In this document: piece by piece, positions 52,977 through 60,703 of the stretch | Position numbering within the stretch: position 1 is the first letter of the stretch | How the letters are laid out: each line of letters starts with the position of its first letter | Source of the DNA: Flavobacteriaceae bacterium GF1 | GTDB lineage: Bacteria > Bacteroidota > Bacteroidia > Flavobacteriales > Flavobacteriaceae | Direction of reading: 5' to 3' | NCBI GenBank assembly: GCA_009797885.1 | Contig: WNKP01000002.1 | Span: forward strand, 1 to 64,000 | DNA: 64,000 bases | Program-made: the position numbers and the translations under genes | Notes under the pieces: model-generated | The model's database searches: none | What the model was told of the DNA's origin: nothing | What the model saw: the letters and a program-made list of their open reading frames with translations, nothing else

Positions 52977-54002
52977 TCAATCATTTCTAAGTGAGGAGGC
53001 TCTTACGATTAATTCTGGTTGTAAAACCGTTTTTTTTGGATGGGGTTTTTTATTAGGGTGTTCCAACGCATCGAAAAAAAGCTGTGCGGCTACATGGCCC
53101 ATTTCCATAGGAAATTGTTTGATGGAAGTCAATGGTGGGTCTGTCAAGTCTGTAAATTGTTCGTTACTAAAACCTACTACGCCTACATCCTCGGGAATAC
53201 GTACTCCCTTTTTCTTAAGGACTTGCATAGCACCCGCAGCGGCATAGTCACTGGAAGAAAAAATAGCATCGAACACTATGCCTTGTTCAAGCATTTTAGT
53301 AATCCCTTGAATCCCGTCCTCTAACTGCATATCCCCTCGACTTACCAAGTCCTCATCAAATGGAATACCATAATCGCTGAGTGCCTGTCTATAGCCACGG
53401 CACCTCTCTTTGTATATGTTTACTGCGTTTACCGTTGTAAAATGGACTATTTTACGATAGCCCTGCTTAATAAGGTGTTCAGTGGCCATGTACCCTCCAA
53501 GGTAGTCATCGATAATCACTTGGTTGGTTAACAGGTCGTCCGTAGTCCTGTCAAAAAGAACTAAGGGAACACCTTTGTCAATCACATTTTGGTAATGTTC
53601 CAAATCTCTGGTGTTCTTTCCCAAGGAAGCTATTATCCCATCCACCCTTGCATTGAGCAGGGCGTTAATAGTGGAGACTTCATGTTTTACAATCTCATTG
53701 GATTGACTAACCACCACACGGTAATTCAAACCGTAAGCTACCTCCTCAATGCCGCGAATAACGGCTGAGAAGAAAGTCCTGTCAATTATGGGTACCACAA
53801 CACCTATAAGTTGGCTTTTCCCACTTCTTAGGGCTGAGGCAATATGATTGGGTTGATAATCTAGCTCATTGGCCTTATCGGTTACAGCCTTTTTAGTAGC
53901 CTTACTGATTCTTGGATCATTTTTTAGTGCCCGCGAAACGGTGGAAGCCGTGATATTAAGTTTCTTCGCAATATCATGAATGGTTGCTTTTTTAGACTTC
54001 AT
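52977..54002 (-). CDS. LacI-family transcription regulator
   Basis: 341 aa. HTH TIHDIAKKLNITASTVSRALKNDPRISKATKKAV at residues 7-41, then a periplasmic-binding-like sensor domain (IGVVVPIIDRTFFSAVIRGIEEVA...). Two TGYAATCGATTGCA operators lie 96 and 211 bp upstream between it and the divergent GH28 gene, and a third controls the sigma factor. It should repress the catabolic genes until a pathway sugar or acid binds. Confidence 0.93.
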   Translation of the reverse strand: MKSKKATIHDIAKKLNITASTVSRALKNDPRISKATKKAVTDKANELDYQPNHIASALRSGKSQLIGVVVPIIDRTFFSAVIRGIEEVAYGLNYRVVVSQSNEIVKHEVSTINALLNARVDGIIASLGKNTRDLEHYQNVIDKGVPLVLFDRTTDDLLTNQVIIDDYLGGYMATEHLIKQGYRKIVHFTTVNAVNIYKERCRGYRQALSDYGIPFDEDLVSRGDMQLEDGIQGITKMLEQGIVFDAIFSSSDYAAAGAMQVLKKKGVRIPEDVGVVGFSNEQFTDLTDPPLTSIKQFPMEMGHVAAQLFFDALEHPNKKPHPKKTVLQPELIVRASSLRND

Positions 54003-54097
54003 GGATGTTTGGGAAAAAAATTAAACGGAATAGATGAGGGCGTTTCAATTTACTTTGCTTTTACCGAAAATGGTCGAATTAAATGTATGAATTTTAA

Positions 54098-54111
54098 TGT
54101 AATCGATTGCA
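54098..54111. promoter_or_regulatory. LacI-type operator, variant copy
   Basis: TGTAATCGATTGCA, one mismatch from the perfect palindrome, 96 bp before the lacI start. Probably autoregulatory. Confidence 0.7.
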
Positions 54112-54212
54112 TAATGTCAAAGTAAACCCTAAAATGGCCAAAGAAGTCGTAAAATAAATAAATTACATTCAATACATTTGTTTTTTTGCCGATGGATAAT
54201 TGTCATAAGTTG

Positions 54213-54226
54213 TGCAATCGATTGCA
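54213..54226. promoter_or_regulatory. LacI-type operator, perfect copy
   Basis: TGCAATCGATTGCA, identical to the site at 41496-41509, 106 bp upstream of the GH28 start. Together with the site at 54098 (centres 115 bp apart) it could support looping. Confidence 0.75.
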
Positions 54227-54331
54227 TAAACTTGGATAAAGATTTTAACACTATACCTGAGGAATGCCGAAAGTTATAAAACCTATTTGGGCAGTGTTAA
54301 TTTTAACTAATAGAGGATTAAAAATAAAAGC

Positions 54332-55780
54332 ATGAAAAAAGTCTCTGAATTTGCAAACAGCAATCGGTTTCATCGAAGTCTATTTAAGGTAAGTCCTTTT
54401 GGTTTATGTGCGTTTTGCCTCTTGCTAGGCAGCTGTGGATCTAAATTGAAGAAAACTGATTTTGAGACCACTATTGAACAACATTTGGATTCTGCATGGA
54501 ACATAACCATGCCCAAAATATTGAAGAATATATTTCCTCCTAGCTTCAAAACTGATACGGTTATCGTTGTGAATGGCAATCGATTCGTTGAGCGTCTAAA
54601 TGATAGCATAGTAATTCTTTCCAAAAGGGGTGGAGGTGTTGTGCACATCCCAAAAGGTGTTTACAAAGTGAAAGGACCTGTCTTGCTTGATTCCAATATC
54701 AATCTTAATCTCGCAGAAGGCGTTGAGCTGATTTTTTCGAACAATCCAAATGACTACCTTCCTACGGTCAAGGCCCGCTGGGAAGGTACTTTTGCTATGA
54801 ACTATTCTCCCTTGATTTATGCTGTGGGCAAGACTAACATCGCTATTACTGGAAAGGGGGAAATCAATGGAAACTGCCAGGACACTTGGGGGCAGTGGAA
54901 ACCCAAACAAAATCCTGATAAAAAAACTATCAGACAATATGGAAATGATAAGGTACCTCTTTCCGAAAGGATTTTTGGTGATGGCCACTATCTGAGACCG
55001 ACGGGTATCGAGTTTATTGAGTGCAAGAATATTTTGCTTGAGGATTTCACCATTCATCATACTCCGTTCTGGACTATTCATCCTGTGCTTTCAGAAAATA
55101 TAACTGCGCGCAGGCTCAACATCCAAATGGGTGTCCGCAATGATGATGGCATCGACCCGGAACACTGCAAGAATGTACTCATTGAAAAGTGCACGATTAA
55201 CACCTGGGATGATTGCATAGCCATCAAAGCGGGCAGGGACCAAGATGGATGGGACTATCCACCCTCAGAAAACATCATAATACGTGATAATGCTTTTACA
55301 AACGTAGTAGGTAGTGGATTCTGCATTGGATCGGAAATGAGTGGTGGGGTCCGCAACGTGTTTGTAGAGAACAACACATTGCGCGGTAGCGAAAAACATG
55401 CGTTTCAGTTTAAGAGCAACCCTGATAGGGGCGGTTTTATCGAGCAGGTCTACATGCGAAATATGAAGGTTATGGCTCCTGTATCTTATGGTTTTGAGTT
55501 TACCACCGACTATGCGGGTTGGCGTGGCAATGAACATTTTGTGAAATACAATGATTTTTATTTCCAAAATATCGAAATGGAAGCAGCTACAAAGATTTCA
55601 ATTAAAATAAACGGTAGGGAAGAAGAAAACATCCACAGGGTATTCATGGAAAACATTACCATAAAGAAATCTCTTGCTCCCATGATTGCGAATCATGTTG
55701 AGGATTTAGTGCTGAAAAATGTATCAATCAACGGAAAAACCATAACCAAAAAAGACGTTACTACTGAAAAACAAAAATAG
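54332..55780 (+). CDS. GH28 (polygalacturonase-type) lipoprotein with altered active site
   Basis: 482 aa, lipoprotein Cys at about 35 (LLLGSC). A right-handed beta-helix follows. The three catalytic Asp are present: D272 in NDDGIDP and D293/D294 in WDDCIAIK. SGFCIGSEMSGGVRNV marks the exo-acting type. However the usual GHG is GSG (S328) and the RIK motif reads QFK, so the typical active-site His and Arg are missing. It likely releases a uronate or related unit from a glycan at the cell surface. Heads a four-gene plus-strand operon. Confidence 0.88.
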   Translation: MKKVSEFANSNRFHRSLFKVSPFGLCAFCLLLGSCGSKLKKTDFETTIEQHLDSAWNITMPKILKNIFPPSFKTDTVIVVNGNRFVERLNDSIVILSKRGGGVVHIPKGVYKVKGPVLLDSNINLNLAEGVELIFSNNPNDYLPTVKARWEGTFAMNYSPLIYAVGKTNIAITGKGEINGNCQDTWGQWKPKQNPDKKTIRQYGNDKVPLSERIFGDGHYLRPTGIEFIECKNILLEDFTIHHTPFWTIHPVLSENITARRLNIQMGVRNDDGIDPEHCKNVLIEKCTINTWDDCIAIKAGRDQDGWDYPPSENIIIRDNAFTNVVGSGFCIGSEMSGGVRNVFVENNTLRGSEKHAFQFKSNPDRGGFIEQVYMRNMKVMAPVSYGFEFTTDYAGWRGNEHFVKYNDFYFQNIEMEAATKISIKINGREEENIHRVFMENITIKKSLAPMIANHVEDLVLKNVSINGKTITKKDVTTEKQK

Positions 55781-55781
55781 C

Positions 55782-57068
55782 ATGTTTGATAGAAGAAAAT
55801 TTTTAAGAACAACTACCATTGCGGGTGCTACAGCCATTACCCTGCCCATTACGGCCTGCAACGACGCGGCTAAGGCGATGGAAACTCCAAAAAATATCAA
55901 AAAACCGTATGACGGGGGAACCTTGGAGGCCGATATCACCAAAAGGGTAAAGGCAGCATTTGCCTCTCCGATAATAATTGATAAGATTGAGGTGGTCGAT
56001 ACCAAAAAGCGTTTCTTTTTAAGGGTTACCGATGTTGAGGGCAATCAAGGGGTAACGGCCATGAACAAGGGGCGTTTTATGGCTACGCAGACCATATTTA
56101 CCCAATTGGCGGCCAAGAACTTTGTGGGCAAGGATGCCAGGGAAGTAGCTAATTTGCCAAACGAACTGCTAAAGTATGGCAGAAACTACAAGTTTGTCGG
56201 TCTGCCCTATTGGAATGGTATTGGTACCGTTGAAATTGCTATTTGGGATTTATTGGGCAAGTTGGCGAATACCCCTGCCCATACTTTTCTAGGTGAACAG
56301 GTGCGAACCGAATATCCTGTATATATTTCGAGCTTGGAGCGTGAAGACCCTTACGAAGGCGAAACTGATAAAATTTTGAAGACCATTGAGGCCACTGGGG
56401 CTGAAGCTATCAAGTTCAAGGTTGGGGGGCGAATGAAAAATACAGAGCCCTACATTACCCGAACCAACGAATGGGTGCCCTACATGCGGAAAAGGGCAGG
56501 AGAGAACGTTACACTGTACGTTGATGGCAATAGTTCCTACACTGCTGATGAGGCCATTGAGGTGCTTAGAATGCTCGAAGATCATAAGGTGGAATTCTTT
56601 GAAGAGCCATGCTACTGGCAAGACCTATGGTCGCATAAATTGGTCAAGGACGCCGCAACAAGTTGTGCCATTGCAGGTGGGGAACAAGATTTTAGCTTTG
56701 ACCAGTTTAAATTGATGGCCGAAATCGGAGCTATGGACACGCTACAGCCAGATGTTTATTATCACGGGGGTATGGTACGCACCTTGAAAATATCACACTT
56801 GGCAAACTATTATGGAGTAGGGTTTACGCCCCATTCCCCAAAGGCTGGGCCCATGGCCGCGGCCCCCACCCAGGTTTTTGCAGTTTGCCCCACGCTATCC
56901 CACCACCAAGAATATCGGGTAGGCGGTGAGAAAAGCCAAAGGGACTGGCACTCCCCCGTGCTCCCAAAAAACGGCAATATGAAAATCTTTACTGCTCCTG
57001 GGTTAGGCATCGAGTACGATACGGATATCTGGAAAAAGGAAGAAGTGTTCTGGAGTTCAAAAGTCTAA
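55782..57068 (+). CDS. Tat-exported enolase-superfamily enzyme (fourth copy)
   Basis: 428 aa, starting 1 nt after the GH28 stop. The Tat signal MFDRRKFLRTTTIAGATAI ends in ITAC, so it may also be lipid-anchored. Core: KFKVGGRM (Lys), VDGNSSYTADEA (Asp), FFEEPCYWQ (Glu), GGEQDFSFDQF (Glu), QPDVYYHGG (Asp) and TPHSPKAG (His). It differs from the other three copies and has an extended C-terminus. It is translationally linked with GH28, so it probably acts on the acid sugar that GH28 releases. Confidence 0.85.
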   Translation: MFDRRKFLRTTTIAGATAITLPITACNDAAKAMETPKNIKKPYDGGTLEADITKRVKAAFASPIIIDKIEVVDTKKRFFLRVTDVEGNQGVTAMNKGRFMATQTIFTQLAAKNFVGKDAREVANLPNELLKYGRNYKFVGLPYWNGIGTVEIAIWDLLGKLANTPAHTFLGEQVRTEYPVYISSLEREDPYEGETDKILKTIEATGAEAIKFKVGGRMKNTEPYITRTNEWVPYMRKRAGENVTLYVDGNSSYTADEAIEVLRMLEDHKVEFFEEPCYWQDLWSHKLVKDAATSCAIAGGEQDFSFDQFKLMAEIGAMDTLQPDVYYHGGMVRTLKISHLANYYGVGFTPHSPKAGPMAAAPTQVFAVCPTLSHHQEYRVGGEKSQRDWHSPVLPKNGNMKIFTAPGLGIEYDTDIWKKEEVFWSSKV

Positions 57069-57124
57069 AACCTATGCTCGAATATAGTCCTTTGGACAAT
57101 CGCCATAAATTGAAAGAAACCAAA

Positions 57125-58717
57125 ATGAAAATTCTCCTTCTTGGTCTTTCCGTATTGTTTCTGAGCTGTAACACAAAAGAAAAAGGTATTGGAACCGACT
57201 CAGAAGATAATTCCCCCAATATTGTTCTCATCTTGGCCGATGATATGGGCTGGAGTGATTTGGGGTGTTACGGTAGTGAAATTAATACGCCCGTACTTGA
57301 TAGTCTCGCATATACCGGGCACCGCTTTACCCAGTTTTACAATACATCAAAGTGTTTCCCTTCGAGGGCGGCATTGTTAACGGGGTTATATGCGCAGCAG
57401 GTGGGAGTGGGCAGAAGCTGGAAACCTAACTGGCAACAGTGCACCACTATTGCTGCCGAATTGAAAAATAAGGGCTATCGAACCTATATGGCAGGCAAGC
57501 ACCATGGTGTTGATGTACCAACCGATTCCTTATTGGGGTTTGACGCTTATTACGGGTTGTTGAGCGGTTCGCACAATCAATTCAATCCTGGTGAGCAACG
57601 TCCAGGAGAACCAAAACCGGCCCAAAAACGGGTACGACCCTTTTATGTGGATGGTCAGCGATATGAACCCTATACACCCGATAGCACCTATTACTCCACC
57701 GATGCCTTTACCGATTGGGGGATTACGTATATTACCGAGGCGGTTAAAGAAGAATTTCCTTTTTTTCTTTACCTGAGCTATACGGCACCCCACGACCCTT
57801 TGATGGCTTGGCCTGAGGATATTGCCAAATATCGCGGCAAATATAAAGTGGGTTATGAAGCCATTCGACAGCGGCGTTTTGAAAGACAAAAGGAATTAGG
57901 CCTTATTTCAGATGATTTTGAGTTGTACGAACCCACCCATGTGCCTTGGCATACACTTTCCGAAGCTGAACAAGACACCGAAGACTTGAAGATGGCCATC
58001 TATGCGGCCATGGTTGATAGGTTAGACCAAAACATTGGCAGGGTTATGAACACTTTGAGACATTTAGGGCAATTGGAAAATACCATAATCCTCTTCATCT
58101 CGGACAATGGCAGCAGTGCTGAAGTGGTTGAGCTTTCAGGGGACGGAAAAATAGGGACTGTTGGACAATGGACAAGCCTTGGAGGCGATTGGGCCAATGT
58201 AAGCAACACGCCCTTTCGTATGTACAAGAACAATAGCTATGAGGGCGGGATTAATAGCCCTGCCATAATTAACTGGGCGAAACTGGAAGACCAAAACGTC
58301 ATCCATCATGCATTCTATGGACATTTTATTGATGTCTTTCCCACCTTGCTGGGGTTGATCGACCATCCGTATGAAGTCCAAGAAAAAGTACTCCCAACAG
58401 AAGGTATCAGTTTTGAAGCCATCCTAAGAGGTAAGGATACCGTTGTTGACCGCCCTTTATTCTTTGAATGGTCAACGGGCGCGGCTGCACGTAAAGGCGA
58501 GTGGAAAATTGTCCGTGAGGGGGACGATTGGGAACTGTACCATTTGGCCACCGACCCTGGAGAGACCAACAACTTGGCACGGACACATACTCAAGAATTG
58601 GAACGAATGGTGAAGCTCTTTAAGTTGTGGAAAGAACGCATGGAAGCACAATCACCGATTAAACTTGAGGGCGAAGCCGCCAAATACGAGGAGAATTGTT
58701 GGCAATTAGATTCTTAG
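57125..58717 (+). CDS. S1-family sulfatase lipoprotein
   Basis: Start moved to ATG 57125, which directly gives a lipoprotein signal (MKILLLGLSVLFLSC); 530 aa. NIVLILADDMGWSDLG supplies the first two metal Asp. The formylglycine motif is C-F-P-S-R at about residue 77 (Cys type, matured by an anaerobic-type or FGE enzyme elsewhere). Then GKHHG, FLYLSYTAPHDP and FISDNGSS. It hydrolyses sulfate esters on a glycan, and the presence of one sulfatase implies a sulfated substrate. Confidence 0.93.
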   Translation: MKILLLGLSVLFLSCNTKEKGIGTDSEDNSPNIVLILADDMGWSDLGCYGSEINTPVLDSLAYTGHRFTQFYNTSKCFPSRAALLTGLYAQQVGVGRSWKPNWQQCTTIAAELKNKGYRTYMAGKHHGVDVPTDSLLGFDAYYGLLSGSHNQFNPGEQRPGEPKPAQKRVRPFYVDGQRYEPYTPDSTYYSTDAFTDWGITYITEAVKEEFPFFLYLSYTAPHDPLMAWPEDIAKYRGKYKVGYEAIRQRRFERQKELGLISDDFELYEPTHVPWHTLSEAEQDTEDLKMAIYAAMVDRLDQNIGRVMNTLRHLGQLENTIILFISDNGSSAEVVELSGDGKIGTVGQWTSLGGDWANVSNTPFRMYKNNSYEGGINSPAIINWAKLEDQNVIHHAFYGHFIDVFPTLLGLIDHPYEVQEKVLPTEGISFEAILRGKDTVVDRPLFFEWSTGAAARKGEWKIVREGDDWELYHLATDPGETNNLARTHTQELERMVKLFKLWKERMEAQSPIKLEGEAAKYEENCWQLDS

Positions 58718-58735
58718 CACAAAAACCATTTTCAA

Positions 58736-60625
58736 ATGATTGATAGAATAATGACCGCACTTTTTTTGATGGCCTTTTCGTTCATGGGCATTGCCCAACA
58801 GTTCAATACAGAAGCGGAAAAGGAATACTTTAAAACTTTGGCCAATCTTTCGCAAGCCTTGCTGAAGCAACAGGACACTGACAAATCAAACCCGGAATAC
58901 GGCGGATTGCTGGATCCTGAGAACAATATATATTATACCAGGGCTGCAGAAGCCCTGTATCCTTTTGTCATCATGTATGAATATACTGGCGAGAGGAAGT
59001 ACCGCAGGGCCGCAATTGATTTGGGAAATTGGCTCATTACCAAACAAGAAAAGGCAGGTCAGTGGATAGAAAATCCGTGGGAATGGGATGGTACTACCGC
59101 CGACCAATTGTTGATGATGGCGGCTGCTTATCCTAAGCTAAAAAAATACCTGAGCAAAAAAGAGCGGGGAATTTGGGAGATTTCCATGCGTAAGGCTGGC
59201 ATGTACCTTGTTGAAAAAATGAGTCCCGATTACGCAAGTATCAACTACGTGCCCACTTCGGCTTGTACTTTGGCCATGCTTTGGCAGAACGTGGCCCGTG
59301 AAGATATTTTTTTAAACAAAGCAAGAACACTGGCATGGCAGACCATTGCCAAAATGGACGAGGACCAATTTATACACGGTGAGGCCGCTAGAGTGCATGG
59401 AGTGAAATACGGGGTCGATTTAAGCTATCAAATGGATATGTCGCTTTGGGGTTTGACACTTTATGCTCGAATCACGGGCGATAAGGCTGCAGAGGACTAC
59501 GCAAGAAAATCGTTGGCCAAGGTCATCCATTTTGTATATCCCAATGGAGTAATCGATGGTTCCTGGGGCGCACGTTCTTACAAATGGACGGGTTATGGCA
59601 CCAAAACCGCAGATGGTTCACAAGTACTATTCAGTCTTTTTGCCGATGAAGACCCTGCATACCAGACCGCTGCCTTAAAAAATCTGGAATACCTGCGCAG
59701 TTCCATCAAAAATGGACTGGTGGGCTATGGCCGTGATGTATGGGCCTTTGCCAGTAAAACAGGTCAACCTAACCTGTACCCTACTTTTGCACGAGCAAAA
59801 AACCTTGCAATGGCTTTGGAGTTCGGACGACATCAGAAGGGGGAGTCCAAACCCTTTCCCGGGCAACAGGGCGATTGGGTAAAATATTTTCCAACCATCA
59901 AAGTGGCCACGCTGAGAAAAGGGCCATGGATGGCCACCGTATCCGCATATGATTATCATGACTACACCAGTTGGGGTGGTGACAAATATCGTTATTTCCC
60001 ACGCGGTGGTGCTATGCTCAACGCATATGCCGATGGATTCGGTATACTTCATGCTGCTTCACAGACGAAATATGTTAGGGGCGAAGAGATACACATGCCC
60101 CCCATGAAGGATTCCATCATTCCGTTGACACCTCGGGTCGAATTCAGAAATGAAAATGGATATTTTACCAATCTATACGATAACAAATCGAACATTACCA
60201 TTGAAGAAGAAAACGAAAGTGTTCGAATAAGTACTGGTGGGGAACTATCAGATAGTAATTTTTTGCCTGGGGGCGTAGCCTATCACTATGATTATGATAT
60301 TAGTGAAAACACTCTTGTAAAGCACGTCTCGATTCGATATCATGACCGAAAACCGGATGTTCAAATAGTGGAACCCATTATCTTGAGCGAGGGTGTCTCA
60401 CTGACAAAGATAGATGCCAGAACCGTGCGGATAACATCCTCAGAAAAAAGTATACTGTTCAAAGTATTGAAAGGCAATGTTGAACTGGTCGTAGGAGAAA
60501 ATAAAGACAACAATTGGTTTCCCTTTCCAGGATTGTATGCAAATCCCATTACTCTAAAAATAACGACACCGGTAGAAGGTTTTAAGGAAGAAATTTCATT
60601 TTCCTATTCCTTTGAGAAAGGATAG
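58736..60625 (+). CDS. Exported alpha/alpha-toroid protein with beta-sandwich, lyase-like, family unknown
   Basis: 629 aa. Signal peptide to FMGIAQQ. Residues about 20-360 form repeated helical hairpins (TRAAEALYPFVIMYEYTGERKYRRAAIDLGNWL...) as in alpha/alpha-toroid glycosidases and polysaccharide lyases. From about 380 a beta-sandwich follows (YHDYTSWGGDKYRYFPRGGAML...). This two-part plan is that of heparinase II/III and related PL families, yet I cannot match a known signature. Y, H and R-rich spots (SWGARSYKWTGYG, YDYHDYTSW) are candidates for the active site. Last gene of the GH28 operon, 18 nt after the sulfatase. Confidence 0.65.
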   Translation: MIDRIMTALFLMAFSFMGIAQQFNTEAEKEYFKTLANLSQALLKQQDTDKSNPEYGGLLDPENNIYYTRAAEALYPFVIMYEYTGERKYRRAAIDLGNWLITKQEKAGQWIENPWEWDGTTADQLLMMAAAYPKLKKYLSKKERGIWEISMRKAGMYLVEKMSPDYASINYVPTSACTLAMLWQNVAREDIFLNKARTLAWQTIAKMDEDQFIHGEAARVHGVKYGVDLSYQMDMSLWGLTLYARITGDKAAEDYARKSLAKVIHFVYPNGVIDGSWGARSYKWTGYGTKTADGSQVLFSLFADEDPAYQTAALKNLEYLRSSIKNGLVGYGRDVWAFASKTGQPNLYPTFARAKNLAMALEFGRHQKGESKPFPGQQGDWVKYFPTIKVATLRKGPWMATVSAYDYHDYTSWGGDKYRYFPRGGAMLNAYADGFGILHAASQTKYVRGEEIHMPPMKDSIIPLTPRVEFRNENGYFTNLYDNKSNITIEEENESVRISTGGELSDSNFLPGGVAYHYDYDISENTLVKHVSIRYHDRKPDVQIVEPIILSEGVSLTKIDARTVRITSSEKSILFKVLKGNVELVVGENKDNNWFPFPGLYANPITLKITTPVEGFKEEISFSYSFEKG

Positions 60626-60703
60626 TGTTTTCGAGTTACCATTCGCAAAACCAAAAAATATATGGGTTTTAAGGTTTTTCAATTTTGTCTGGATACTTAA
60701 AAC

